Positions 18,821 through 27,045 of a DNA stretch of 64,000 bases are shown here, piece by piece; within the stretch, counting starts at the first letter, position 1; every line of letters starts with the position of its first letter. Where the stretch lies: assembly GCF_003071065.1 (NCBI RefSeq), contig NZ_QCXX01000007.1, positions 124,669-188,668 of the forward strand, written 5' to 3'. Origin of the DNA: Sphingobacterium athyrii. GTDB taxonomy: Bacteria > Bacteroidota > Bacteroidia > Sphingobacteriales > Sphingobacteriaceae. The notes under the pieces are model-generated. The model saw only the letters and a program-made list of their open reading frames with translations. It did no database searches and was not told where the DNA came from. The position numbers and the translations under genes were made by a program.

Positions 18821-19117
18821 AAAATTTATTGAATGGTATATAATGATAAATTGTATTAGCAGGCAAAACTACAATTTTGCCACTATTATTTTTCACTTCG
18901 GTTTTAAAAAAAATAACCATGTAATGAAAAAATTATAAAAATAAACATGCTAAGTCGCTTTTAGCCTATTGTATAGCAGCTAAATTTCGCATAAAGTTAC
19001 CCCGATCAACATAGATTTCACTTTTTCCTACTAAGAAAGGGCTATCCTTGGGTAGCCCTTTCTTAGTAAGGCACTTTAGTACCTGACAAATTAAACACAC
19101 TTATGCTCGATGCGTCT
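18821..19117. other. Spacer between the two barrel/GLPGLI cassettes
   Basis: No gene is seen. It holds the copy-1 -7 box TAGTTTTG on the minus strand (18871-18864), which sits inside an inverted repeat GGCAAAA-N6-TTTTGCC (18862-18881), a possible operator. It also holds a long hairpin at 19027-19070 downstream of GLPGLI copy 2. The rest is AT-rich with no further structure. Confidence 0.45.
19029..19068 (-). repeat. Long hairpin downstream of GLPGLI copy 2
   Basis: TACTAAGAAAGGGCTA (19029-19044) pairs with TAGCCCTTTCTTAGTA (19053-19068), a 16-bp stem with an 8-base loop. On the minus strand it is followed by GGAAAAAG rather than a T run, so it may be an mRNA 3'-end stabiliser or a factor-dependent stop instead of a classic terminator. 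Confidence 0.5.
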
Positions 19118-19906
19118 TTACAAATTGCCCAATTCCATGATAAACTGAACAGTTTCTTTATTCATGTGCTGTGATAAAACGCTCGAAATCTGATCGGTCA
19201 TTGTCTTTCTAGTCATCCGTTTCACTTTACTTTTTTCGAACCTTTTTTTATCCATGATTACATCATTGCTCAATTCGACTTTCGTGGCAAAATAGGAAAC
19301 ATGCTGGCTGGGCACCACCAAGCCCAAGATCATCCCGGGAAGACCGTTGATGGATTCAGGTCCGCCACTGATTGGAATCTCGTTACAATAATAGCCGATT
19401 ACATAAATCGAGTCAGCTGTAAGCCCATTGGCTCTCCGGCAATTGTATCCCGCGATTTCCCGATACTCGTCAGTAATTTTCCATTTGATACGTTTCATCG
19501 TGTCTTCGACAATAATCTTTTCACCAACGATATCATTATACCTTAGAAAAGAGCGGGTCGTCATATTGGACAAAGTAATCCCTTCAAAGTCCAATGCCAA
19601 CATCATGATGTATTGCTTGACCATCTGATCCAGATTATCATCTTTGACTGGTTCAAACAAGGTTTCATTGGCATTGAATTTTAGGGTCTTTTTCAGTACG
19701 GCATTTTCAGGAAGTTTGGGTAACATCTGTTCAAAAAATATTTTTGATTTATCATCAGCCTTCGCCAAAAACTTTTTACCCACAATATTCTTCATGTACA
19801 TGGTTTTATCATAGGAAATGCTCCCGGACCTTCCGAATAGCGTGTACTGCGCCTTGAGACTTAGAACTGTACAACAAAAAAAGAAAAAAACGATATATTT
19901 TAACAT
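19118..19906 (-). CDS. GLPGLI family protein (copy 2)
   Basis: A 262-residue exported protein with a signal peptide ending SLKAQ. It carries INGLPGMILGLVVPSQHVSYFATKVEL, and shares with copy 1 the blocks RIKWKITDEYREIAGYNCRRANG, YxxxxPISGGP and the N-terminal FGRSGSISYDKTMYMKN pattern. It lies 17 bases after the barrel gene at 19924, mirroring the arrangement of copy 1. The conserved cysteine of YNCRRANG is retained in both. Role unknown. Confidence 0.9.
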   Translation of the reverse strand: MLKYIVFFFFCCTVLSLKAQYTLFGRSGSISYDKTMYMKNIVGKKFLAKADDKSKIFFEQMLPKLPENAVLKKTLKFNANETLFEPVKDDNLDQMVKQYIMMLALDFEGITLSNMTTRSFLRYNDIVGEKIIVEDTMKRIKWKITDEYREIAGYNCRRANGLTADSIYVIGYYCNEIPISGGPESINGLPGMILGLVVPSQHVSYFATKVELSNDVIMDKKRFEKSKVKRMTRKTMTDQISSVLSQHMNKETVQFIMELGNL

Positions 19907-19923
19907 GGTATTTATCTTAAATT

Positions 19924-22668
19924 TTATAAAAACATTTTTGTGAAATCCCAGGATAACTTGAGCATATAATATCTACGGATCGTATCATAACGTCGCTGTG
20001 TAAAAATTGATGTTGATGCCGAACGGCTAAAACCTTTATTTTGATTAAGTACATCGTTGATCATAAAATCCAACATCAGAGATTCATTCTTCAGGAACTT
20101 TTTACTTACTCCGGGATGCAACAGGAATTGCTCAAATTTTTCATCAAAAGCCTTCGTCGCTGCCTCGTAGGTATAGCTATAGTTTGTATATACTTTAAAG
20201 GTTTTATTGATAAAATATTCAACACTACCATTTGATCCAAATACAAAGCCATTACTATTCGTGTTACGTTCCAGGCTGGATTTCATTAAGCGATATTGTG
20301 GGCTGAAGTTTAAATCGAAATTCAATCCAGTCTTTGTATCTCTTTTAAAGTTGTACGTAAAATTGAAATTCGTTGTGTTGACCTTGTTTAATTGCTGATT
20401 GAATAGATTATAGTTATCACTCATATTCAGGTAGAACTGTGGCGAATTGGACAAGCCCAATTTTTTGCTCAATTTGAAATGGTATCCAGACCAGATATTC
20501 ACGGAGGTATTTGTTTTACCTTTTACATTATTCCAGGTGTAGATATTGAGACCTTTTACAGTATCAATATTTTGTGTGATCGGATTTTTATCCAAAGTGA
20601 TATTCCCGCCCACATAGACATAACTTCCTGTCAAAATTCGAAATGAGTTATAATTGATATTTAAGGAGTTTCTAAAAGAAGGTTTTAAATTTTCATTTCC
20701 CAAATACCTGTTGATCTGATCCGAATTATCGAGAATAGGCTGAATCTGACTCATGGAAGGTAATTGGTTCTTTCCTGTGTAATTCATCCATAACCCTTTG
20801 GTCTTTGTGAAGGAATATCCGGCACTCACATTGGGATTATAAGTAAAATAAACTCTGGAAAGCCCTTCTTGACTATAATAATTATATTGTTTCAGTTTAT
20901 CATTATTAAAATTATTGGCAACAGTGAACTTGAACTTATCAGTGGTATGCACGATGGCTAATTTATATCTGCTGCTCCGTCTATCAAAATCATAATTGTT
21001 ACTAAAACGACTGTCCAGATCATCATATTTCCCGTCAGCACCTTTATTGAATGATTCAACACGGGAGGAGTTATTGCTACTTTCTATTCCAGTTCCGACA
21101 ACTAGATTCCAAACTTTCGATAGAGGCTCTGTATAGGATACCGAAGCACCCAGCACATCATTTTTATTATTGCGTTCCTTGCGTTGATCTGTCCTGTCAA
21201 TCTGTCTATGCCCTGCGGAATCTTTTTGAGCATAATTTTCAACAGTTGAGGATAGATGACCGTCTCCTATCATTTCACTTCGCTTGAATTGACCGTCAAA
21301 TGTAAAGGAACGTCCTTTTTTCTTAAATTTATGCGTAAAATAAGTGCTAAAATTCAACTCGTTAACCGTATTCTTGATGGTCTCACGGGTGTTTTCAGCG
21401 ACGGTTGTATCCATATTCTGGGTAAACTGATAGGCTTCACGTTTGTTGTCCGACCAAAGATTTTTACGGGAAGCTCCGCCTCGGATGGTCAAGGTATTTA
21501 ATGAATCAAAATTTAGATCATATTTTAAATTGGCACGATGCTGATCGTTTTCTGTATCTACGGATTTAGTTGACTTATTATTGATCAGCCCCGTACTAAT
21601 TGTCTCATCATCCCCATCACTGCTTAGTCTTCCATATTTATAGTTGATATTGACGTTGTGTTTATCCTTGTTGAATTTATCTGAAAAATTGACCCCCGAA
21701 TTGATCGCACGGGGTATACCGATTACACCCTGCCCTGAAAAAGGATCCGTAAAATTAGACCAGGACATGGATCCGTCATCCCCGTATGAAACGCCTGAAT
21801 CACCACCATATTTCTGTGCATCCTGCCAGTTCATGCTTGTCGTCCCATTATTTCCAAAAAGACCATAAACGGAGATCTTTTGAGATCCCTTGAATTTGTT
21901 TAACATCAACTGTCCCATATAATAATCACTGGTACCGCCTCCGAGTAAGGCTTTTCCGAACATTCCATTTTTGGCACCATCTTTTAATTTGACATTAATG
22001 GTCTGTTCGCGCTGTCCGTCATCTACTCCCGTTCGTTCGGCTTGCTCAGACTTCTTTTCATACACCTGCACCTTATCAACCATATCCGATCGAATATTGC
22101 GGGTGACCAGCGTCGGGTCATCACCGAAAAATTCCTCGCCATCTACGAGAACCTTTTTGACCGTTTTACCCTGTGCAGTAATTTTTCCGGACGCATCGAC
22201 AGTAATCCCCGGCAAGACTTTCAACAAATCTTCAACCTTTGCATTTTTCTCTACTTTAAAACTACCGGCGTCATACTCTGTGGTATCCCCTTTTATAGTA
22301 ATGGGAATTCGACCAGTAACAATAACTTCCTCCAATAAAGTGGCCGTTTTGGTCAGCCCAACAGCTAACTTGGAATAATCCCTGTCTTTAGAAATCTCTG
22401 TATAGTAATCACCGTATTTGGGATAACTGACGATCAACAGATAGGATCCTGTATCTGGCTTGGATAAAGAAAAAAGTCCGTTTTCATCTGATCTCGTAAA
22501 ACCTGTCAATATGGAATCTTTAGCGGTAAGCAACATAACTGTTGCATCAGATAATTTGACTTGATCCTTTACATCACTTATTTTTCCGGCAATAATTTTG
22601 GACTGTGCGTGCACTATTCCATGAACTCCGAAAACGAAAAATAAGAGAATTTGCAAAACTCTTTTCAT
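19924..22668 (-). CDS. Outer-membrane beta-barrel protein with carboxypeptidase-regulatory and plug domains (copy 2)
   Basis: A 914-residue paralogue of the protein encoded at 16103-18820 with the same layout: signal peptide ending HAQ, Ig-like regulatory domain with SDVKDQVKLSDATVMLLTAKD, plug starting LEEVIVTGRIPITIKGD, then a barrel. The N-terminal 230 residues are closely similar; the barrel shares mainly short blocks (LPSMSQIQP, RYLGNENLKPSFRNSLN, VSKKFLKNE, DVLNQNKGF). This is the pattern expected if substrate- or phage-exposed barrel loops diverge faster than the plug. Followed after 17 bases by GLPGLI copy 2. Confidence 0.88.
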   Translation of the reverse strand: MKRVLQILLFFVFGVHGIVHAQSKIIAGKISDVKDQVKLSDATVMLLTAKDSILTGFTRSDENGLFSLSKPDTGSYLLIVSYPKYGDYYTEISKDRDYSKLAVGLTKTATLLEEVIVTGRIPITIKGDTTEYDAGSFKVEKNAKVEDLLKVLPGITVDASGKITAQGKTVKKVLVDGEEFFGDDPTLVTRNIRSDMVDKVQVYEKKSEQAERTGVDDGQREQTINVKLKDGAKNGMFGKALLGGGTSDYYMGQLMLNKFKGSQKISVYGLFGNNGTTSMNWQDAQKYGGDSGVSYGDDGSMSWSNFTDPFSGQGVIGIPRAINSGVNFSDKFNKDKHNVNINYKYGRLSSDGDDETISTGLINNKSTKSVDTENDQHRANLKYDLNFDSLNTLTIRGGASRKNLWSDNKREAYQFTQNMDTTVAENTRETIKNTVNELNFSTYFTHKFKKKGRSFTFDGQFKRSEMIGDGHLSSTVENYAQKDSAGHRQIDRTDQRKERNNKNDVLGASVSYTEPLSKVWNLVVGTGIESSNNSSRVESFNKGADGKYDDLDSRFSNNYDFDRRSSRYKLAIVHTTDKFKFTVANNFNNDKLKQYNYYSQEGLSRVYFTYNPNVSAGYSFTKTKGLWMNYTGKNQLPSMSQIQPILDNSDQINRYLGNENLKPSFRNSLNINYNSFRILTGSYVYVGGNITLDKNPITQNIDTVKGLNIYTWNNVKGKTNTSVNIWSGYHFKLSKKLGLSNSPQFYLNMSDNYNLFNQQLNKVNTTNFNFTYNFKRDTKTGLNFDLNFSPQYRLMKSSLERNTNSNGFVFGSNGSVEYFINKTFKVYTNYSYTYEAATKAFDEKFEQFLLHPGVSKKFLKNESLMLDFMINDVLNQNKGFSRSASTSIFTQRRYDTIRRYYMLKLSWDFTKMFL

Positions 22669-22751
22669 AAAATTGTTGGATAGTATTTTAATATCAATAT
22701 AACATTAGTAGATAAAACCAATGTTTTGTTACAGTAAATTTAATTTTATTT

Positions 22752-23066
22752 CTAAAAAAATTTCCCCGGCTGCCCCGACTCTAATTGAAAAGAAATAAAA
22801 AGTCCATGTCTGATCAAAATTGCGACTGCGAGTGAATCAGGCAAACCAGCACTCACATAGTTTTGTAATATGCCCACAATAAATAATCCAATGCCTATTC
22901 CCAATACCAGAATCCCCGGCTTTTGTCAATCAGCGGGTTGCCTTCTTCTTTCCTCTCCGGGGATATTGATTGCTGTGCTGCGGTAACGCATAATAAAATA
23001 GACGCTAAGTGTAACACATGCAAACAATCCTATCCCTAGAATTGCTGCCATTTGCTCTTTTCCCAT
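22752..23066 (-). pseudogene. Small membrane protein gene broken by an in-frame TGA (DUF6249-like)
   Basis: From ATG at 23066 the frame encodes MGKEQMAAILGIGLFACVTLS..., a transmembrane segment and a polar stretch, and stops at TGA (22926-22928) after 46 codons. The same frame then continues with KPGILVLGIGIGLFIVGILQ, a second transmembrane segment, and ends at TAG 22752. The layout (hydrophobic start, R/E-rich loop, glycine-rich helix) resembles DUF6249-type membrane proteins of Bacteroidota. Around the stop another frame reads NPLIDKSRG, so small indels may be the actual lesion. The family name is tentative. Confidence 0.55.
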
Positions 23067-23124
23067 AATAATTTGATTTAATTTTAACATTAGTCACTAC
23101 CAAATCTGAAAAGGTTACAACAAA

Positions 23125-23156
23125 TTGAGTTAAATGTACCGATTTGTGTAAATTTG
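23125..23156 (+). promoter_or_regulatory. Predicted promoter of the M20 peptidase gene
   Basis: TTG (23125-23127), 21 bases, then TAAATTTG (23149-23156), a full match to TAnnTTTG. The element overlaps the upstream ATG at 23144, showing that the true start is 23174, 17 bases after the box. Confidence 0.7.
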
Positions 23157-23173
23157 TTTCAAATACAAACAAT

Positions 23174-24544
23174 ATGCAAAACATTAAAGAATATGTAGAA
23201 GCAAACAAGCAACGTTTTTTAGATGAGTTGTTTGATTTATTGCGTTTACCTTCGGTCAGTGCTGATCCTAAATTTAAGGGTGACGTGCAGAAGACGGCTG
23301 AATTTGTTGCTCAGAAATTGCGTGATGCAGGGGCCGACAAGGTAGAAGTTTGTGCCACTGCTGGTAATCCAATCGTTTATGGCGAAAAAATTATTGACCC
23401 TTCATTGCCGACTGTACTGACCTATGGTCACTATGATGTACAGCCAGCAGATCCATATGAGTTGTGGGACACCCCTCCTTTTGAACCGACTATCCGTGAT
23501 GGTAAAATATATGCCCGGGGTTCGGCAGATGACAAAGGACAATTTTACATGCACGTAAAAGCTTTCGAATATATGATGAAAAACAATGCGCTGGCATGTA
23601 ACATCAAATTTATGATCGAAGGTGAAGAGGAAGTAGGTTCAGTCAACTTAGGCACCTTTGTCAAGGAAAACACCGAAAGGCTTAAAGCAGATGTTATCGT
23701 GATCTCAGATACATCCATGATCAGCATGGCGCAACCGTCTTTGGAGACTGGCCTTCGTGGTCTTTCTTATGTCGAGGTCGAAGTTACGGGGCCAAACCGG
23801 GATTTACACTCTGGCGTATATGGTGGTGCTGTAGCAAATCCAGCAACGATTCTCGCAAAACTTATCGCCTCCTTGCACGATGAAAACAACCATATCGCAA
23901 TTCCCGGATTTTATGACGATGTCGTTGAATTAACGGATGAAGAACGCAAAGCATTGAACGAAGCTCCATTTGATATTGAAGAATACAAATCAGATTTGGG
24001 TATTCAGAATATCTGGGGAGAGAAAGGATATACAACATTAGAACGTACGGGAATCCGTCCAACCCTGGAGGTCAATGGTATCTGGGGCGGATATATCGGC
24101 GAAGGTGCCAAAACAGTATTACCTTCCAAAGCAAATGCTAAAATCTCCATGCGTCTTGTCCCAAACCAAAATTCTGAACGCATTACCGAGTTATTCAAAA
24201 AGCACTTCGAGGGTATTGCACCAGACTATGTTAAAGTAGAAGTAAAACCGCATCACGGTGGAGAACCGGTAGTCACACCAACAGACAGTGTGGCCTATAA
24301 AGCCGCTGAAAAAGCTTTACATGAAACATTCGGTGTAAAACCAATCCCTACACGTGGCGGTGGATCTATTCCAATTGTCGCTTTATTTGAAGACGTTTTA
24401 GGATTAAAAACAGTGCTTCTTGGATTTGGACTAGACAGCGACAACCTGCATTCTCCAAACGAGAAGTATGGAATCGAAAATTACCTCATGGGGATCTCTA
24501 CAATTCCTTTATTTCATAAATATTACGCAGAACTAAGTAAATAA
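23174..24544 (+). CDS. M20 family metallodipeptidase
   Basis: A 456-residue cytosolic di-zinc peptidase without a signal peptide. Ligand-bearing blocks: TYGHYDVQPADPYELWDTPPF (His and Asp), RGSADDKGQF (bridging Asp), IEGEEEVGS (catalytic Glu), then DLHSGVYGGAVANP of the dimerisation domain and a late His in DNLHSPNEKYG. The type is a dipeptidase/carnosinase-like M20; exact substrate unknown. I start at MQNIKEYV (23174) because the promoter -7 box covers the upstream ATG. Confidence 0.93.
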   Translation: MQNIKEYVEANKQRFLDELFDLLRLPSVSADPKFKGDVQKTAEFVAQKLRDAGADKVEVCATAGNPIVYGEKIIDPSLPTVLTYGHYDVQPADPYELWDTPPFEPTIRDGKIYARGSADDKGQFYMHVKAFEYMMKNNALACNIKFMIEGEEEVGSVNLGTFVKENTERLKADVIVISDTSMISMAQPSLETGLRGLSYVEVEVTGPNRDLHSGVYGGAVANPATILAKLIASLHDENNHIAIPGFYDDVVELTDEERKALNEAPFDIEEYKSDLGIQNIWGEKGYTTLERTGIRPTLEVNGIWGGYIGEGAKTVLPSKANAKISMRLVPNQNSERITELFKKHFEGIAPDYVKVEVKPHHGGEPVVTPTDSVAYKAAEKALHETFGVKPIPTRGGGSIPIVALFEDVLGLKTVLLGFGLDSDNLHSPNEKYGIENYLMGISTIPLFHKYYAELSK

Positions 24545-24560
24545 TTTAGTTTTTCATTAG

Positions 24561-24599
24561 ATAAAGGGTTATTTTTAAATTTTAGAAATAACCCTTTAT
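24561..24599 (+). terminator. Terminator after the M20 peptidase gene
   Basis: ATAAAGGGTTATTT (24561-24574) pairs perfectly with AAATAACCCTTTAT (24586-24599). It ends 6 bases before the LysR start codon, so it isolates lysR from upstream transcription. Confidence 0.75.
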
Positions 24600-24605
24600 C
24601 GTTTT

Positions 24606-25508
24606 ATGGATTTTGATTTTCGTCTCATCGTTTTTTATACTGCAGCTCAGCATCTTAATTTCACCAAGACCGCTTCGGCGCTTTTCATCTCGCAACCTGC
24701 GGTCAGCAAAAACATTCAGGAACTGGAAAAAAAACTTGGTGTTCCTCTTTTTGAAAGGAAGGGAAATAACCTCGACCTGACTGAACCGGGGCAAATTCTC
24801 TATAAATACGCCCAACAGATTATCAATCTCTACAATCAGGCAGGGCAGGAAATACAAGAACTACAAACGGGACGTAAGGGAAACCTTGTGTTAGGAGCCA
24901 GCACAACAATCTCCCAATATGTACTTCCCACCTTACTGGCAGACTTTCTTTCCCAATATCCAAACAACCGCATCCAGTCTTTTCAATCCAACAGCCGTAG
25001 CATTGAAGAACAGCTTATTGACAAAACATTGGACCTGGGTATCACGGAGGGCTCTACAGACAACAGGGCATTAAAATATATCCCCTTTATGAAAGATGAG
25101 CTCGTCTTGGTCACGAATAGTGAAAACCCGCTTTTAAAACAATTGAAAAACCCTATTCTTTCGGACATTACACGTCTACCTTTAGTGCTTCGTGAGCAGG
25201 GGTCAGGTACACGTACCATTGTTGAAAATGCATTAAAAGAACAACGTATCAGTCTCTCAGAAATCCAGATAGAAATGATATTACCATCAACAGAAAGTAT
25301 AAAAGGATACCTGGCCCGCCGCCATAGTTTTGCCTTTCTTTCTATTCATACGGTTCAACGGGAGGTCCTGAACAATCAATTGACCATTGTCGATATTCCC
25401 CAGCTGTCTATTGAACGTTATTTCTATTTCACGCACGTATACGGAGGTCTTGCCGGTACCCCAAACCAATTCTTGCAGTTCTGCCTGAAACAAAATTTCA
25501 AGATATAA
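24606..25508 (+). CDS. LysR-family transcriptional regulator
   Basis: A 300-residue LTTR. The N-terminal winged HTH is clear (FYTAAQHLNFTKTASALFISQPAVSKNIQELEKKLGVPLFER, about residues 10-52). It is followed by the effector domain beginning GNLVLGASTTISQYVLP (near 95), which resembles the CysB/CysL-type fold that senses sulfur-related ligands. It sits directly upstream, on the same strand, of the cytochrome/DsrE/binding-protein genes, and a T-N11-A palindrome overlaps its stop codon, so it very likely controls them. The ligand is unknown. Confidence 0.93.
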   Translation: MDFDFRLIVFYTAAQHLNFTKTASALFISQPAVSKNIQELEKKLGVPLFERKGNNLDLTEPGQILYKYAQQIINLYNQAGQEIQELQTGRKGNLVLGASTTISQYVLPTLLADFLSQYPNNRIQSFQSNSRSIEEQLIDKTLDLGITEGSTDNRALKYIPFMKDELVLVTNSENPLLKQLKNPILSDITRLPLVLREQGSGTRTIVENALKEQRISLSEIQIEMILPSTESIKGYLARRHSFAFLSIHTVQREVLNNQLTIVDIPQLSIERYFYFTHVYGGLAGTPNQFLQFCLKQNFKI

Positions 25509-25523
25509 CATTTGGTTATATCT
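25501..25523 (+). promoter_or_regulatory. LysR-type operator upstream of the cytochrome cassette
   Basis: AGATATAAC (25501-25509) and GTTATATCT (25515-25523) form a perfect 9-bp inverted repeat with a 5-base spacer. Its core TAACATTTGGTTA is a T-N11-A LTTR box. It is centred at 25512, about 64 bases before the start site predicted from the -7 box, the usual place for an LTTR recognition site. It overlaps the lysR stop codon. Confidence 0.7.
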
Positions 25524-25562
25524 CATAAAAAAACTTCGTTTTAATCGCTGTTAATGGACAGG

Positions 25563-25570
25563 TAGATTTG
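25563..25570 (+). promoter_or_regulatory. -7 box of the cytochrome cassette
   Basis: TAGATTTG fits TAnnTTTG. No TTTG lies at the -33 position, as expected for a promoter that needs an activator. It lies before the ATG at 25589 and overlaps the TTG at 25568, ruling out the longer reading frame. Confidence 0.6.
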
Positions 25571-25588
25571 TACAAACGAATTAGAGGC

Positions 25589-26569
25589 ATGGAATACAAA
25601 AAACTAACAAATTACCTAAAGGCGCTCAGTTGGATCATTATCGCATTGTTCATCACCTGTACAACACTCTGTGTATTTCCACTTAAGCATGAACGCACCG
25701 GTCAATCGACCGATTCGCTCGCTGCAGATAATGATTCTCTGATTACACATGTATCACAGTTCAGAGCCGTATCCTTCAAAGACAACCCAGAAGGTGAAAT
25801 GGCTAGTTACGGCGAGAAGCTGATCAAAAACACGTATGACTATTTTTACGACGGGGAAATAAAAATCGGAAATAAATTAGCATGCAGCAGTTGTCATCTC
25901 AACGGTGGAACAAAAGCTTTCGCTGCCCCGTATGTTGGACTCACAAATGTTTTTCCAACCTATATCGGACGGGAAAACAAAGTTGAATCTCTGGAAGAAC
26001 GTATTAATGGCTGTTTTGAAAGAAGTATGAACGGCCGCGCTATTCCAGAAAATGGCAAAGAAATGCGTGCTATTGTCACCTATATAAAAAATATCAGTAT
26101 CAATACGGTCAATAAGGGAAGATTAACCGGTCAGGGCTTTGTCAAAATGGACATACCAAATCGTGCTGCGGATTTAAAACATGGTCGATTGGTCTTTGAA
26201 GGCAAATGTACCAGCTGTCATGGAAAAGACGGACAAGGGGTGCCGCAATCTACAGGTAAAGGGTATCTATATCCACCACTCTGGGGCAAAGACAGCTACA
26301 ACGATGGAGCTGGTATGGCACGATTGCTTACTGCTACACGTTTTATTAAAGCAAATATGCCCTTGGGAGCAAGCTACGAAGCACCACAGCTCAGCGATGA
26401 TGAAGCCTATGATGTTGCGGCATACATCAATTCTTTCGATCGTCCAAAAAAAGCAAACAAGGAATTTGATTACCCGAATCTGGCAAAGAAGCCAAAAGAT
26501 AGTCCTTATCCCCCCTACGCAGACAATATTAGTTTAGAACAACATAAACATGGACCTTATAATTTTTAA
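25589..26569 (+). CDS. TsdA-like diheme cytochrome c (thiosulfate dehydrogenase family)
   Basis: A 326-residue exported protein with an N-terminal hydrophobic segment (signal anchor, about residues 12-32) and two cytochrome c domains. Haem 1 motif is C99-SSC102-H103, haem 2 is C207-TSC210-H211. The block GNKLACSSCHLNGG followed by ERINGCFERSMNGR matches TsdA, where the Cys of this second block (here Cys142) is the unusual axial ligand of haem 1. Met257 (NMPLG) is a likely axial ligand of haem 2. TsdA joins two thiosulfates into tetrathionate or runs in reverse. One base before the DsrE-like gene. Confidence 0.85.
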   Translation: MEYKKLTNYLKALSWIIIALFITCTTLCVFPLKHERTGQSTDSLAADNDSLITHVSQFRAVSFKDNPEGEMASYGEKLIKNTYDYFYDGEIKIGNKLACSSCHLNGGTKAFAAPYVGLTNVFPTYIGRENKVESLEERINGCFERSMNGRAIPENGKEMRAIVTYIKNISINTVNKGRLTGQGFVKMDIPNRAADLKHGRLVFEGKCTSCHGKDGQGVPQSTGKGYLYPPLWGKDSYNDGAGMARLLTATRFIKANMPLGASYEAPQLSDDEAYDVAAYINSFDRPKKANKEFDYPNLAKKPKDSPYPPYADNISLEQHKHGPYNF

Positions 26570-26570
26570 T

Positions 26571-27044
26571 ATGATGAAAAAACACCTGACAATTGCGTGC
26601 ATCCTCTTAGCAATGACAACAATACAAGCTAAAGCACAAAGCAATAAATTATTGCTAAACAACCATCAGTATACCGGTGCTGTCGCCAAGAAAAAAATGT
26701 ATAAAGCAATCTATCAATTGGATAGTAATGATCCAAAAACAATCGAGAAAGCCATTCGCAATATCAACAATGTGCTGAAAGATCCGCGACTGAAAGGACA
26801 TCTTCAAATTGAACTAGTGGCTTTTTCAGGTGGTACCGAAGCCTATCTAAAAAAGAATAGCCAGTATGAAAAACCATTGCAGGACCTCGTCGAAAAAGGT
26901 GTTATTGTCGCCCAGTGTTTAAATACATTGGAAGAGAAACATATCCCAAAGGAGGAGTTATTTGACTTCATCGGTTATGTTCCCAGTGGGAATGGCGAAT
27001 TGATCCTAAGGGCAAATGAAGGTTGGGTCATTGTTAAACCATAG
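26571..27044 (+). CDS. Exported DsrE-family protein
   Basis: A 157-residue protein with a signal peptide ending AKAQ and a DsrE/DsrF-like domain. The visible marks are HLQIELVAFSGGTEAYL and the conserved Cys116 in GVIVAQCLNTLEEKHI; in cytosolic DsrE proteins the equivalent cysteine carries persulfide sulfur. Periplasmic single-domain versions are of unknown function. Starts at 26571 (MMKK), one base after the cytochrome stop, and is followed one base later by the binding-protein gene, so the three form one operon. A role in sulfur transfer is inferred. Confidence 0.85.
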   Translation: MMKKHLTIACILLAMTTIQAKAQSNKLLLNNHQYTGAVAKKKMYKAIYQLDSNDPKTIEKAIRNINNVLKDPRLKGHLQIELVAFSGGTEAYLKKNSQYEKPLQDLVEKGVIVAQCLNTLEEKHIPKEELFDFIGYVPSGNGELILRANEGWVIVKP

Positions 27045-27045
27045 T

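Noticed and set aside
23144..23173. Upstream ATG of the M20 peptidase gene
   Set aside because: It lies inside the promoter; the -7 box TAAATTTG is at 23149-23156.
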